Assembly: GCF_021458635.1 (NCBI RefSeq) | Contig: NZ_JAIRDQ010000007.1 | Location: 124,001 to 188,000 of the forward strand | Length of the DNA: 64,000 nt | Origin: Bradyrhizobium monzae | GTDB lineage: Bacteria > Pseudomonadota > Alphaproteobacteria > Rhizobiales > Xanthobacteraceae | Reading direction: 5' to 3' | Shown here: piece after piece, positions 44,760-53,982 of the stretch | Layout: every line of letters begins with the position of its first letter | Numbering within the stretch: the first letter of the stretch is position 1 | Translations under genes and position numbers: made by a program | The notes under the pieces: model-generated | The model's input: the letters and a program-made list of their open reading frames with translations, nothing else | Told to the model about the DNA's origin: nothing | The model's database searches: none

Positions 44760-45674
44760 TTACTTCGTCCAGATCGCCGCAGCGGCCATCGACAGGCCGC
44801 GGCGCGCCGCTTCATCGGCATCGATCGGGTTCACATCGACCTGCAGCGCGTCGAAGGCCTGCCGGTACAGCGCCGCCAGCCGTCCCGAGGCAATCAGCGT
44901 GATGCCGGCTTTCGGCATGCCGCCAGAAAGGCCTGCGGCGAGCTCCGCACCGATCAACGTGCCCGACAGTGTCTCGCGCGCCGCGGCCGGCGTGCCACCG
45001 AACAGCAGTTGCCGCGACCGCGCACCGAACAGGAGGTTTGCGGCGAAAGCCGGTGCGTCAAACGCGGCTTTCACCGCCGCCTTGAAGCTCGCGGCATCCT
45101 CGGCGTCATCGGCACCGGCGACCGCGAGCGACAAGATCGTCTCGCGCGAGACGACGCTGAAGAGCTCGCCGGTCATGAACGTCGAGAAATGCGCCACCGT
45201 GCCGTCCTTCACCCGCACCCATTTCGAATGAGTGCCGGGCATGCATACCAGCGCCTCACCCGCCGCCTCGAGGCCGAGTGCGCCGAGCAATTGCGTCTCC
45301 TCGCCGCGCATCACGTCAGGTGCTTTGGTGTCGCGCTGCGCGATGCCCGGCAGGATGCGGATGTCGCGCGCCTCGCCCGGCACCCGGGCGGCCTGCTTCA
45401 GGATGGCGGCAAGCGGCGCCGGCGTATCGACATAGCCGGCCTCGACCCAGCCGGTCTTGGCACCGGCCATGCCGCAGACCAGAACCGGGAGAGGGCCGGG
45501 TGCTGCGACGGCGGCGAGATGCGATTGCAGCACGCCGGCAAAGCCGGCCTTGGCGGCCGCCATCATGCCCTCGTCGCTGCGGCGCTCGGCCAGCGCGTGG
45601 CCGGTGCGATCGACCAGCCAGAGCCGAAAGCTGCTGGTGCCCCAGTCCACCGCAACATAAGCGGGTTCGGCCAT
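44760..45674 (-). CDS. dgoK: 2-dehydro-3-deoxygalactonokinase
   Basis: A 304-residue sugar-acid kinase of the DgoK family. The N-terminal phosphate motif is YVAVDWGTSSFRLWLVD; CMPGTHSKWVRVKDGTVAHF carries the second ATP motif, and LLFGARSRQLLFGGTP is family-specific. It phosphorylates 2-dehydro-3-deoxygalactonate for the aldolase just downstream. The frame runs upstream to 45821, but the ATG at 45674 gives the family length and start. Its upstream region is shared with the divergent sigma-54-controlled monooxygenase genes. Confidence 0.9.
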   Translation of the reverse strand: MAEPAYVAVDWGTSSFRLWLVDRTGHALAERRSDEGMMAAAKAGFAGVLQSHLAAVAAPGPLPVLVCGMAGAKTGWVEAGYVDTPAPLAAILKQAARVPGEARDIRILPGIAQRDTKAPDVMRGEETQLLGALGLEAAGEALVCMPGTHSKWVRVKDGTVAHFSTFMTGELFSVVSRETILSLAVAGADDAEDAASFKAAVKAAFDAPAFAANLLFGARSRQLLFGGTPAAARETLSGTLIGAELAAGLSGGMPKAGITLIASGRLAALYRQAFDALQVDVNPIDADEAARRGLSMAAAAIWTK

Positions 45675-45710
45675 TTCGAATCGTATCCCTTGAGTCTCAC
45701 GGCCAAGACG

Positions 45711-45732
45711 CCGTCTCGCGACAATGAGACGG
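45711..45732. promoter_or_regulatory. Candidate upstream activator site (inverted repeat)
   Basis: CCGTCTC-GCGACAAT-GAGACGG is a perfect 7-bp inverted repeat with 8-base spacer, centred about 130 bases before the transcription start predicted from the sigma-54 promoter at 45826. That distance is typical of enhancer sites bound by AAA+ sigma-54 activators, and such an activator is encoded at 47627-49477. It lies 37 bases from the dgoK start, so it could also touch dgoK expression. Confidence 0.55.
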
Positions 45733-45825
45733 ACGCTTGGCAAATCCGCCCCGGGATATCGGCTATTGCGGCCCCAAACCAGCCTTTTCTCGCAGGTCTG
45801 GGCCGCGGGGCGCGCTGGCACACCG

Positions 45826-45841
45826 CTTGCTGAAGCTGTTC
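45826..45841 (+). promoter_or_regulatory. Sigma-54 (RpoN) promoter before the flavin monooxygenase
   Basis: TGGCACACCGCTTGCT matches the consensus TGGCAC-N5-TTGCW with exactly 10 bases between the invariant GG and GC, the spacing required by sigma-54 RNA polymerase. Transcription should start near 45852, 45 bases before the gene at 45897. Confidence 0.8.
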
Positions 45842-45896
45842 CTGCTCACGTCAGCGAACGCGCAGCAAGACGCGTCAACATCAGATGAGGACACCC

Positions 45897-46994
45897 ATGG
45901 AGATCGGCTATTTCACGATGCCTTCGCATCCGCCGGAGTGCGGCCTGAAGGAAGGACATGACTGGGACCTGCAGGTCCTGCGCTGGCTCGACGAGCTCGG
46001 CTACCAGGAAGCCTGGATCGGCGAGCACCATACCGCACCCTGGGAACCCAATCCCACGCCGGACCTGCTGATCGCACAGGCCCTGATGCAGACCAAGACC
46101 ATTCGCATCGGACCGGGTGGCTTCCTGCTGCCCTATCATCACCCGGCCGAGCTGGCCAACCGCGTCGCGATGCTGGACCATCTCTCCGAAGGCCGGCTCA
46201 ATTTCGGCGTCGCCGCGAGCGGCTTGCCGAGCGACTGGGCGATGTTCAACGTCGACGGCATGAGCGGGCAGAACCGCGACATGACCCGCGAGGCGCTGGA
46301 GATCATCCTGAAGCTCTGGTCCGATCCCGCGCCCTTCACCTACAAGGGCAAGTTCTGGACGGTGACCAAGCCGGACACCATGTTCGACTTCCTCAAGCCG
46401 CACATCAAGCCGTTGCAGGCGCCGCATCCGCCGATCGGCGTTGCCGGGCTGTCGAAGAACTCGGACACGCTCAAGCTCGCGGGCGAGCGCGGCTTCATCC
46501 CGATGAGCCTCAACCTCAACCCGGCCTATGTCGGCAGCCATTGGGATTCGGTCGAGATCGGCGCCGCCAAGACCGGCCGCAAGCCGAACCGCGCGGATTG
46601 GCGTCTGGTGCGCGAGGTGTTCGTTGCCGACACCGACGAGGAGGCCTGGAAGCTCTCGACCGGCGACATGATGGGCCGGATGATGGGCGAGTACTTCCTG
46701 CCCCTGCTCGGCCATTTCGGCTTCAAGGACTATCTGAAGCACACGCCCGACGTGCCCGATAGCGACGTCACGGTCGAATATTGCGCCAAGCGGAACTGGG
46801 TCGTCGGCTCGCCCGCGACCGTGGCCGAGAAGATCGAGAAGATCTACGACGAGGTCGGCGGCTTCGGCGTGCTCTGCGTGTTCGGTTTCGACTACAAGCA
46901 CAAGCCGGAAGCCTGGCACCACTCGCTCTCGCTGCTCAAGAACGAGGTGATGCCGCGCCTGAAGCATCTCGGCTCCGCGAAGAAGGCGGCTTGA
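45897..46994 (+). CDS. LLM-class flavin-dependent monooxygenase
   Basis: A 365-residue bacterial luciferase-like TIM-barrel monooxygenase. Features include MEIGYFTMPSHPPE at the start, the QEAWIGEHH segment, RIGPGGFLLPYHHPAELANR, and LDHLSEGRLNFGVAAS for FMN phosphate binding. It uses reduced FMN and oxygen; the flavin reductase encoded 57 bases downstream would supply the flavin. ATG 45897 is preferred over 45885 because AGG at 45888 serves as ribosome site. A sigma-54 promoter and possible enhancer lie upstream, and a sigma-54 activator gene lies after the reductase. Substrate unknown. Confidence 0.88.
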   Translation: MEIGYFTMPSHPPECGLKEGHDWDLQVLRWLDELGYQEAWIGEHHTAPWEPNPTPDLLIAQALMQTKTIRIGPGGFLLPYHHPAELANRVAMLDHLSEGRLNFGVAASGLPSDWAMFNVDGMSGQNRDMTREALEIILKLWSDPAPFTYKGKFWTVTKPDTMFDFLKPHIKPLQAPHPPIGVAGLSKNSDTLKLAGERGFIPMSLNLNPAYVGSHWDSVEIGAAKTGRKPNRADWRLVREVFVADTDEEAWKLSTGDMMGRMMGEYFLPLLGHFGFKDYLKHTPDVPDSDVTVEYCAKRNWVVGSPATVAEKIEKIYDEVGGFGVLCVFGFDYKHKPEAWHHSLSLLKNEVMPRLKHLGSAKKAA

Positions 46995-47051
46995 CGTGAT
47001 GCGGGTGCGGCGGAATCCTGTCGCACCCGCATTCATTTCGGAGATTTCCGC

Positions 47052-47621
47052 GTGACGGTCGACGCCAATCCTCTCGACGCCAAGCAGTTCAAGCAGGCGA
47101 TGCGCCAATGCGCCGGCGCGGTTGCGCTCGTGACCGTCGGCGCCGAGCACGGCACGCGCACCGGGCTCACGGTGACGTCGGCCTGCTCGCTGTCGGACAA
47201 TCCGCCGTCCCTGATCGTCTGCGTCAACCGCAACGCCAGCGCGCATGCGCGTATCCGCGAGGAAGGCGCCTTCGCGATCAATTTCCTGCACGAGGATCAC
47301 GCGCTGCTGGCGCTGACCTTCAGCGGCCAGAAAGGCGTTAACGGCGATGATCGCTTTGCGTTTGGCCAGTGGACGCGCGGGGTGACCGGCGCGCCGGTGC
47401 TGACGGATGCGGTCGCCGCGTTCGATTGCGCGCTGGCGCAGGAGTTCGAGACCAGGACGCATTCGATCTTCGTCGGCGAAGTGCGCCACGTGTCGCATTC
47501 CGACGGTGCCGCGCCGCTCGTGTATTTGCGCAGCAGTTTCCACATCCCTCAGGAAATCCGCGAGACCGTTTCAGTCGGCGATCTCGATTCGCGACACCTG
47601 AGCTGGACCGACTTTTCGTAA
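47052..47621 (+). CDS. Flavin reductase (NADH:FMN oxidoreductase, HpaC/DIM6 type)
   Basis: A 189-residue split-barrel flavin reductase. KQAMRQCAGAVALVTVGAEHG and LTVTSACSLSDNPPSLIVCV are the standard flavin-binding segments; FAINFLHEDHALLALTFSG follows. It supplies reduced FMN to the adjacent monooxygenase, forming a two-component system. The start is GTG at 47052; no ATG fits. The 3' end is 5 bases from the convergent sigma-54 activator gene. Confidence 0.88.
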   Translation: MTVDANPLDAKQFKQAMRQCAGAVALVTVGAEHGTRTGLTVTSACSLSDNPPSLIVCVNRNASAHARIREEGAFAINFLHEDHALLALTFSGQKGVNGDDRFAFGQWTRGVTGAPVLTDAVAAFDCALAQEFETRTHSIFVGEVRHVSHSDGAAPLVYLRSSFHIPQEIRETVSVGDLDSRHLSWTDFS

Positions 47622-47626
47622 GGGCG

Positions 47627-49477
47627 CTACTGCGCGGTCTCGATCTTCAGCTGCTTGATCTTGCGATAGAGGGTCGCGCGGCTGAGCTTCAGCGCGCGGG
47701 CCGCTTCCGTGACGCGGCCGCCGTGCCTGCGCAACGCTTCGATGATCGTCGCGCGTTCGGCCGCTTCGAGATCGGTCTCGGCAGATCTCCCGCCGAACGG
47801 CGGCAGATCGAGATCGGCATCGGTGATCACACCATCTTCCGCCGTGCAGCCGGCAAGCCGGAGCACGTGGCGGAGCTGGCGCATGTTGCCGGGATAGGGA
47901 TAGGCCGAAAGCAGCGACCAGGCTTCCGCCGACAGCCGGCAGTTCGGCGCCTCCTCGCGCGCGATTTGGCGGATGATGTCATCCCGGTCCGCGCGCTCGC
48001 GCAGAGCCGGCAGCCGCACCTCCATGCCGCGCAGGCGAAAATAGAGGTCGGCACGGAAGGCACCCTCTTCCGCCATGCGACCGAGATTGCGATGGGTGGC
48101 GCTGATCAGGCGGATATCAACCGGCACCGGCTTGAGCGCGCCAAGCGGCCAGACCTCGCGGTTCTCCAGCACGCGCAGCAAGCGCGTCTGCAGCGCGATC
48201 GGCATGTCGCCGATCTCGTCCAAAAACAGCGTGCCGCCGTCGGCCTGCACGATCAGGCCCTTCGAGCCATCGCGGCGCGCGCCGGTGAAGGCGCCGGCCT
48301 CGTAGCCGAACAGCTCGGCGTCGATCAGGCTCTCCGGCATCGCCGCGCAGTTCAGCGCGACATAGTTGTTGCGGGCGCGGTTGCTGGCGGCATGAATCGC
48401 GCGCGCAAACACATCCTTGCCGACGCCGGTCTCTCCATGCAGCAGAACCGGCAGATTGTGATCACCGATGCTCCTCAGCCGCTTCACGCTCTTGACCAGG
48501 CCGGGATCGCGGCCGGCAAGCCGATGCAGCGCATCGAAGCGATCGACGGGCGCGTCACGGCGCAGCCTGGAGGATTTTGCGCGCAGCGGCGCGGCGACAT
48601 GGCCCTGGCCCAGCAGACGGCCGTCGGCGCGGCGCAACTCGACGATCTCGTCCGCGTCGCGCGAATGGTCGAGCTTGATATAACGCGACAGATCGATCCC
48701 GGATGCGATCAGGCCGTCGGTGAGGCCCAGCAACGCACGCGCCGAGCGGCAGGCGCCGACGATGCGGCGGTCGTCGTCATAGGCGAGCAGGCCGCTGCCG
48801 CCGTCGCCCGGCACGGTCGCGATCCAGGCGTTGCGGAAATGATCGCGGAAGATTGCGCCTTCCATGCGCCGCGTCGCCTCCATCGTCACCGCGAGCGCGA
48901 GCTGATGCGCGGCACGTTCGAGATCCTCGCGGCACGAGGTGATGTTGACCGCGCCGGCGAGGCGCCCGGCCTGATCGAACAATGGCGCCACCGCACAGGA
49001 GAACATGTGCCACTGCGCGCGAAAATGCTCGTCGCGATGCACCAGGATCGGCTTCTGCTCGGCGAGGCAGGTCCCCAGACCGTTGGTGCCCTCGAACGTC
49101 TCGGCGAAGTTCGAGCCGGTGTAGATCTTCCAGTCCATGAACATCCGCGCGTCGGCTTCGCCGGGCAGACGACTGAACAGCATGGTCGCGTTCACGTCAG
49201 CGAGATTGACGCAATAGCCGGCGTCGCGCAGCACGCGAGCGAGGTCGTCGAGCTCGGGCGTGACCAGCCGGATGGTCTCCTCCATCGGCTCGGCGATGTG
49301 ACGAACTTCGGCCTCAGTGAGCGTCTGCGGCGGACCCTGACGGGCAGGATCGAGCTTGTGGCTGATCAGGCAGCGCCGCCAGGAGGACGCGATCCGCGAC
49401 TCCGCATCGACGTCAGCCACATGATTGGCGACGGACAAGACACGGGCGACATGGTTCGAGGCCGAAAGGCTGGCCAT
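47627..49477 (-). CDS. Sigma-54-dependent activator (AcoR-like, GAF-AAA+-Fis)
   Basis: A regulator of about 616 residues. An N-terminal GAF-like sensory region (about 60-215) is followed by a linker, the AAA+ domain with Walker A HGETGVGKD and the sigma-54 contact loop GAFTGA, TLFLDEIGDMP as Walker B, and a C-terminal Fis-type helix-turn-helix (AARALKLSRATLYRKIKQL). The architecture matches AcoR/MimR-type activators of catabolic operons. Its likely target is the sigma-54 promoter at 45826. A GTG at 49492 is an alternative start; the ATG at 49477 has GGAG 9 bases upstream. No sigma-54 promoter of correct spacing precedes the regulator itself. Confidence 0.9.
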   Translation of the reverse strand: MASLSASNHVARVLSVANHVADVDAESRIASSWRRCLISHKLDPARQGPPQTLTEAEVRHIAEPMEETIRLVTPELDDLARVLRDAGYCVNLADVNATMLFSRLPGEADARMFMDWKIYTGSNFAETFEGTNGLGTCLAEQKPILVHRDEHFRAQWHMFSCAVAPLFDQAGRLAGAVNITSCREDLERAAHQLALAVTMEATRRMEGAIFRDHFRNAWIATVPGDGGSGLLAYDDDRRIVGACRSARALLGLTDGLIASGIDLSRYIKLDHSRDADEIVELRRADGRLLGQGHVAAPLRAKSSRLRRDAPVDRFDALHRLAGRDPGLVKSVKRLRSIGDHNLPVLLHGETGVGKDVFARAIHAASNRARNNYVALNCAAMPESLIDAELFGYEAGAFTGARRDGSKGLIVQADGGTLFLDEIGDMPIALQTRLLRVLENREVWPLGALKPVPVDIRLISATHRNLGRMAEEGAFRADLYFRLRGMEVRLPALRERADRDDIIRQIAREEAPNCRLSAEAWSLLSAYPYPGNMRQLRHVLRLAGCTAEDGVITDADLDLPPFGGRSAETDLEAAERATIIEALRRHGGRVTEAARALKLSRATLYRKIKQLKIETAQ

Positions 49478-49573
49478 CGCGGACGTCTCCACCCTGTATT
49501 ATTGTGCAAAGTCTGGCACCACAGGCGGGGATGTCAATCGGGAACCGGGACGCAGGCTATTGCTGCACTGCGC

Positions 49574-52500
49574 TCACCATGTGTCGATACAGGGCCGCTT
49601 CTTCTCCGTCCGCACCGGCGGCTTCGGCACGGAGCGTAAGCCCGCCATGATCCAGCGCCGCGTCTCGGCGGGGTCGATGACGTTGTCGATCTCGAACACC
49701 GATGCGATCGAGACCGCCTTGCCGTTGGCATAGAGCTCGGCGACCTTGTTGCGGTAATAGGTCTCACGCTCCTCGGGGTCGGCGATCGCCTCCATCTCCT
49801 TGCGGAAGCCGAGGCGGACATAGCCCTCCAGGCCCATGCCGCCGAACTCGCCGGTCGGCCAGGCCGCCGTGAAGAAGGAGGCGTGGAAGCCGCCGCCGAT
49901 CATCGACTGCGCGCCGAGACCATAGCCCTTGCGCAGCACGATGCCGAACAAGGGCACGGTGAGGCTCGCGCCAGTGACGAACATGCGCGAGACGTGGCGC
50001 ACGATCGCGGTCTTCTCGGCTTCCGGGCCGACCATGAAGCCGGGCGTGTCGCACAGCGAGACGATCGGCAGATCGAAGGCATCGCAGAGCTGGAGGAAGC
50101 GCGCGGCCTTGTCGCCGGCATCCGCATCGATGGCGCCGCCGAGATGGCGCGGATTGTTGGCGATCAGGCCGAACGGCTTGCCTTCGATCCGGATCAGCGC
50201 GGTGATCATGCCGACGCCGTAGTCGCGGCGGAGTTCCAGCACTGAGTCCTTGTCGGCGACGAGGTCGATCACGCTGCGGATGTCGTAGACGCGCAGGCGG
50301 TTCTCGGGAATGGCGCGGCGAAGCAGGCGCTGGTCGGCGGCCTGCCAGTTCGCTACCGCGCCCTGGAAATAAGACAGGTATTTTTGCGCGACGGATGTGG
50401 CTTCCTCTTCGTCCTCAACCACGATGTCGATGACGCCGTTCGGCGACTGGAACGAGACCGGACCAACCTCGGCCGGGTGATAGACGCCGAGCCCACCGCC
50501 CTCGATCATTGCGGGGCCACCCATGCCGATCGAGGCGTTCTTGGTGGCGATGATGACATCACAGCAGCCGAGCATTGCGGCGTTGCCGGCGAAGCAATAG
50601 CCGGAGACCACGCCGATCACCGGCACGAGGCCGGAGAGCCTTGCGAACTGCACGAAGGACGGGCCGTCGAGACCGGTCATGCCGAGCCGGTCGGTGTCAC
50701 CCGGACGGCCGCCGCCGCCTTCGGCATAAAACACCAGCGGCACGCGCCAATCTTCCGCCAGCGTGAGCATGCGGTCGATCTTCTTGTGGTTCATATGGCC
50801 CTGCGTGCCCGCGAGCACGGTGTAGTCATAGGCAACCACGATGCAGCGCGCGGCCTCTCCGCCGAACTTCTCGGCATTGACGGTGGCGACACCCATCACG
50901 AGGCCGTCGGCCGGCGTGTTCTTGATGAGATCGTCGAGCTTGCGCCGCCGCCGCTGGGCGGCAATGGCGAGGCTGCCATATTCCATGAACGAGCCGTCGT
51001 CGACGAGTTGCGCGACGTTCTCGCGCGCGGTGCGCTGATTGGTGTTGCGGCGGCGCTCGACCGAGGCCGGACGGTTCGCATCGAGCGTGTTGGCCTGACG
51101 CGCGATCAGTTCGGCGAGATCGGGGCGGATGTGGTCGAGATCGATGTCAGATTCCGCGGCCGACGCATCTGCCGCGACGTCGAGCGGCTCGAGATAGAGG
51201 ATCGGCTCGCCATGCATCAGCGTGACGCCGTCGCCGGCCGCGAGCTTCATGACGCGGCCGCCCTGCTCGGCCATCACGAGATGCTCCATCTTCATGGACT
51301 CGATCACGGCGAGCTGCTGGCCCGGGCGCACGATCTCGCCCTCCTTCACCTGGATGGTGACGATCGTTCCCTGCAAGGGCGCAGCGACCATCACCGTCCC
51401 CTCGGGCACGGTCTGTGCAACATGGGTCTCGGCTGCCTGCGCGCCGCGCCGCTCAGCTGCAGCAAAATAGAGCGGCTTGGCCGCGCCATCTGCCGACTCG
51501 ACCAGCTTGGCGATATTGCGATCGATGAAGTCGGTCGCAATACGGTTGGTCCGGAAATCCGGATGCGCCAGCACCGCCTGGAGGAAGGCGATGTTGGTGA
51601 CGACGCCGTCGATCCGGAACTCGCGCAAAGCGCGCGAGGCTTTTGCCACGACGTCGTGCCAGGCTTCACCCGGCGTATGCACGATGACCTTCGCCAACAG
51701 GGAGTCGAACGCCGCGCTGGTCTTGTAGCCGGCATAGCCAAAACTATCGACGCGGACGCCGGGGCCGGACGGCGGCTCGAACACGGCGAGCACGCCGCCG
51801 GTCGGATGCGTCGCGCCCGTCTCGTCCAGCGTTTCCATGTTGACGCGGAGCTGCATGGCATAGCCGCGCGGCTTCGGGATCGCGCCTTGCGCCAGTCCGA
51901 GCGAGGCCAACGTGCTGCCTGCGGCAATCGCAAGCTGGGCGCGCACGAGGTCGAGGCCCAGCACCTCTTCCGTCACGGTGTGCTCGACCTGGAGCCGTGG
52001 ATTGGCCTCGATGAAGGCAAAGCTGTCCTCGGCGGTGCCATCGACCAGGAATTCGAAGGTGCCGAGATTGTCGTAGGACGCCGCCGCCGCGAGCTGCTTC
52101 GCCGCCTCGATGATGCGGCCACGCAAGCCGTCGCTGAGGGAGGGGCTCGGCGCCACCTCGATCAGCTTCTGGTGCCGGCGCTGGATGGTGCATTCGCGTT
52201 CCCAGAGATGCGAGATCGCGCCGTGGCGATCGCCGATGATCTGCACCTCGATGTGGCGCGCCTGCCGGATCAGCCGCTCGGCATAGACCCCGTCGAAGCC
52301 GAATGCCGCCTTGGCTTCGGACTGACAGCGCGCATAGGCTTCCGCGAGATCGGCGGCGTTCTCCACCACACGCATGCCGCGGCCGCCGCCGCCAGCCATC
52401 GCCTTGATCACGATCGCGGCGTTGTTACCAAGCGAGGTGAAGAACGCCGAAATCTCCTCCAGGCTCGACGGCCCGCTGGTGCCGGCAATGATCGGCACGC

Positions 52501-52879
52501 CGCAGCGTTTTGCCAGCTGCCGTGCCGCGACCTTGTCGCCGAACAGTTCGAGTGCTGCCGGCTTGGGTCCAACAAAGACGATGCCTGCATCCGCGCAGGC
52601 TTTTGCAAACGCCGCGTTCTCGCTGAGGAAGCCGTAGCCGGGATGCACGGCATCGCAGCCGGCGTTCTTCGCCGCCTTCACCACCGCCTCGATGTCGAGA
52701 TAGGCCCGCGCGCCGCGGCCGGGGATTTCGACCGCCTCGTCGGCGACGCGCACATGCAGCGACAGCGCGTCATCGGCCGGATGGATCGCGACAGTGGCAA
52801 TGCCGGCGTCAGCCGCCGCACGCGCGATGCGGATGGCAATTTCGCCGCGATTGGCGATCAGGAGCTTTTTGAACGACAT
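49574..52879 (-). CDS. Single-chain acyl-CoA carboxylase (BC-BCCP-CT), LCC type
   Basis: A 1,101-residue biotin enzyme carrying all activities on one chain: biotin carboxylase (about 1-450; AMAGGGGRGMRVV ATP loop, FIEANPRLQVEHTVTEE), biotin carrier (about 490-560, biotinylated K530 in ESMKMEH), and a fused carboxyltransferase (about 600-1090; GMTGLDGPSFVQFARLSG, CDTPGFMVG). This matches the single-chain long-chain acyl-CoA carboxylases described from Mycobacterium and Rhodopseudomonas palustris, which accept a range of acyl-CoAs. It lies upstream of the sigma-54 activator on the same strand; the 96-base gap leaves co-transcription open. Pathway unknown. Confidence 0.9.
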   Translation of the reverse strand: MSFKKLLIANRGEIAIRIARAAADAGIATVAIHPADDALSLHVRVADEAVEIPGRGARAYLDIEAVVKAAKNAGCDAVHPGYGFLSENAAFAKACADAGIVFVGPKPAALELFGDKVAARQLAKRCGVPIIAGTSGPSSLEEISAFFTSLGNNAAIVIKAMAGGGGRGMRVVENAADLAEAYARCQSEAKAAFGFDGVYAERLIRQARHIEVQIIGDRHGAISHLWERECTIQRRHQKLIEVAPSPSLSDGLRGRIIEAAKQLAAAASYDNLGTFEFLVDGTAEDSFAFIEANPRLQVEHTVTEEVLGLDLVRAQLAIAAGSTLASLGLAQGAIPKPRGYAMQLRVNMETLDETGATHPTGGVLAVFEPPSGPGVRVDSFGYAGYKTSAAFDSLLAKVIVHTPGEAWHDVVAKASRALREFRIDGVVTNIAFLQAVLAHPDFRTNRIATDFIDRNIAKLVESADGAAKPLYFAAAERRGAQAAETHVAQTVPEGTVMVAAPLQGTIVTIQVKEGEIVRPGQQLAVIESMKMEHLVMAEQGGRVMKLAAGDGVTLMHGEPILYLEPLDVAADASAAESDIDLDHIRPDLAELIARQANTLDANRPASVERRRNTNQRTARENVAQLVDDGSFMEYGSLAIAAQRRRRKLDDLIKNTPADGLVMGVATVNAEKFGGEAARCIVVAYDYTVLAGTQGHMNHKKIDRMLTLAEDWRVPLVFYAEGGGGRPGDTDRLGMTGLDGPSFVQFARLSGLVPVIGVVSGYCFAGNAAMLGCCDVIIATKNASIGMGGPAMIEGGGLGVYHPAEVGPVSFQSPNGVIDIVVEDEEEATSVAQKYLSYFQGAVANWQAADQRLLRRAIPENRLRVYDIRSVIDLVADKDSVLELRRDYGVGMITALIRIEGKPFGLIANNPRHLGGAIDADAGDKAARFLQLCDAFDLPIVSLCDTPGFMVGPEAEKTAIVRHVSRMFVTGASLTVPLFGIVLRKGYGLGAQSMIGGGFHASFFTAAWPTGEFGGMGLEGYVRLGFRKEMEAIADPEERETYYRNKVAELYANGKAVSIASVFEIDNVIDPAETRRWIMAGLRSVPKPPVRTEKKRPCIDTW

Positions 52880-53094
52880 ATAGCGGTCTCCATGCCCGCG
52901 TCGGGCGCGGTCGGCAGGTTCGATGATCCTGCTTCTTCACTTTAACCGCAGTCGTCAAGGGAGAGGAAGCGGTCGCTGTGGTAGCTCCCGCGGGCCGGAA
53001 TATCAGTTGGCCAGCCGCGCTTCGATGAGGCGAATGATCCGCCTGACGGCAGAAGGGATCGGCGCGATAACAGGCACGGTGAACATCGGTTGCA

Positions 53095-53260
53095 GCTCGC
53101 ATCGGTGACGCCGGAGATGTTCTGCGAGACCTGGTCGGTGCCGGAGGCCGCTTCCTGCACGCTGCGGGCGATGGCCTGCGTCGCCGCGCCCTGCTCTTCG
53201 ACCGCGGCCGCGATCGACGAGGAGATCTCGTTGACCTCCATGATGGTCCTGCGAATGAAG
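53095..53260 (-). pseudogene. Remnant of a methyl-accepting chemotaxis protein (C-terminal signalling tip flank)
   Basis: About 50 codons matching the conserved C-terminal signalling helix of chemoreceptors: EISSSIAAAVEEQGAATQAI, then RSVQEAASGTDQVSQNI and SGVTDAS. No start, membrane region, HAMP or hairpin tip remains, and sequence on both sides is unrelated, so this is a decayed fragment. The rest of 52880-53470 shows no gene; near its right end GCCAATAGTC occurs twice (53432-53459 region) before the next gene. Confidence 0.75.
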
Positions 53261-53470
53261 CGCACTTTGGAATTCGTCGACATTTTTGCGACTGCATTGG
53301 AATGACTCCAAAGTGCGATCTTCCAATGCATGCACGTTTCTAGAAGACCTCGATATCGGCCTTGCCGGCGTTGACTTGCGCGTGTCCGTGGAAGAACGAT
53401 CGGCGCAGATATTTTGCGCCGGCCGAGGCGCGAGCGCAGCCAATAGTCACTGCCAATAGTCGGAGGCTCC

Positions 53471-53971
53471 ATGTATCAGTCGACAGACACCAGAACACTT
53501 GACCTTCCGGCGCTGAGCGCGGCGGAGCGGCTCTTCATCTGGGGATTTCGCGCGAGAGCGCGCAGCGGGACCGCCGTTCCGACGGCGGCCGACATCCGGC
53601 AGGTCTACGACCATTTTCGCGTCGGCGACGCCGTGCCGTCGCTCGACTCCATCATCGAGATCTTTGCGTGCACGGCCCATACCGCCATCGAGGTTCATTG
53701 CCCCACTTGCCCGAAGATGTCGGAGAGCGAGCACGGAATTTTGCACGCGATCGCAGCGGCGCAAGAGGAGCGCATCGATATCGCGCGCGAGCAGTTCGAG
53801 AGCTGGCTGCCTCCGGTCGGCGCGGATTGGGCGCTCGCGCCTGTCAGGGGCCTTGCGACGATCTTCCGCATGGCCGGTCTCATCCTGCCGGATCGACACG
53901 TCCGGACGCCCGGCGTTGCTCAGACGATGGCGATGAAGAGCTGGTTCGTCGGAAGCCCCACATTGCACTGA
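53471..53971 (+). CDS. Protein of unknown function (166 aa)
   Basis: A 166-residue soluble protein, start after GGAGGCTCC. The N-terminus LSAAERLFIWGFRARARSG looks like a conserved helical block. HCPTCPKMSESEHGILHAI contains a CPTC pair that could bind metal, followed by helices (AAAQEERIDIAREQFESWLP) and ATIFRMAGLILPDR. I recognise no characterised family. The next gene starts 11 bases downstream and is likely co-transcribed. Confidence 0.6.
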   Translation: MYQSTDTRTLDLPALSAAERLFIWGFRARARSGTAVPTAADIRQVYDHFRVGDAVPSLDSIIEIFACTAHTAIEVHCPTCPKMSESEHGILHAIAAAQEERIDIAREQFESWLPPVGADWALAPVRGLATIFRMAGLILPDRHVRTPGVAQTMAMKSWFVGSPTLH

Positions 53972-53982
53972 CGAGATCGTTC

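Noticed and set aside
49505..49525. Possible sigma-54 promoter before the activator gene (TGGTGCCAGACTTTGCA on the minus strand)
   Set aside because: Spacing between GG and GC is 11 bases rather than the required 10, and the -24 box is poor.
47369..49639. 756-codon open frame on the plus strand opposite the sigma-54 activator
   Set aside because: Antisense to a gene with clear AAA+ and Fis motifs; the composition is that of a shadow frame.
50384..52945. 853-codon open frame opposite the acyl-CoA carboxylase
   Set aside because: Shadow of the carboxylase; no recognisable motif in its translation.
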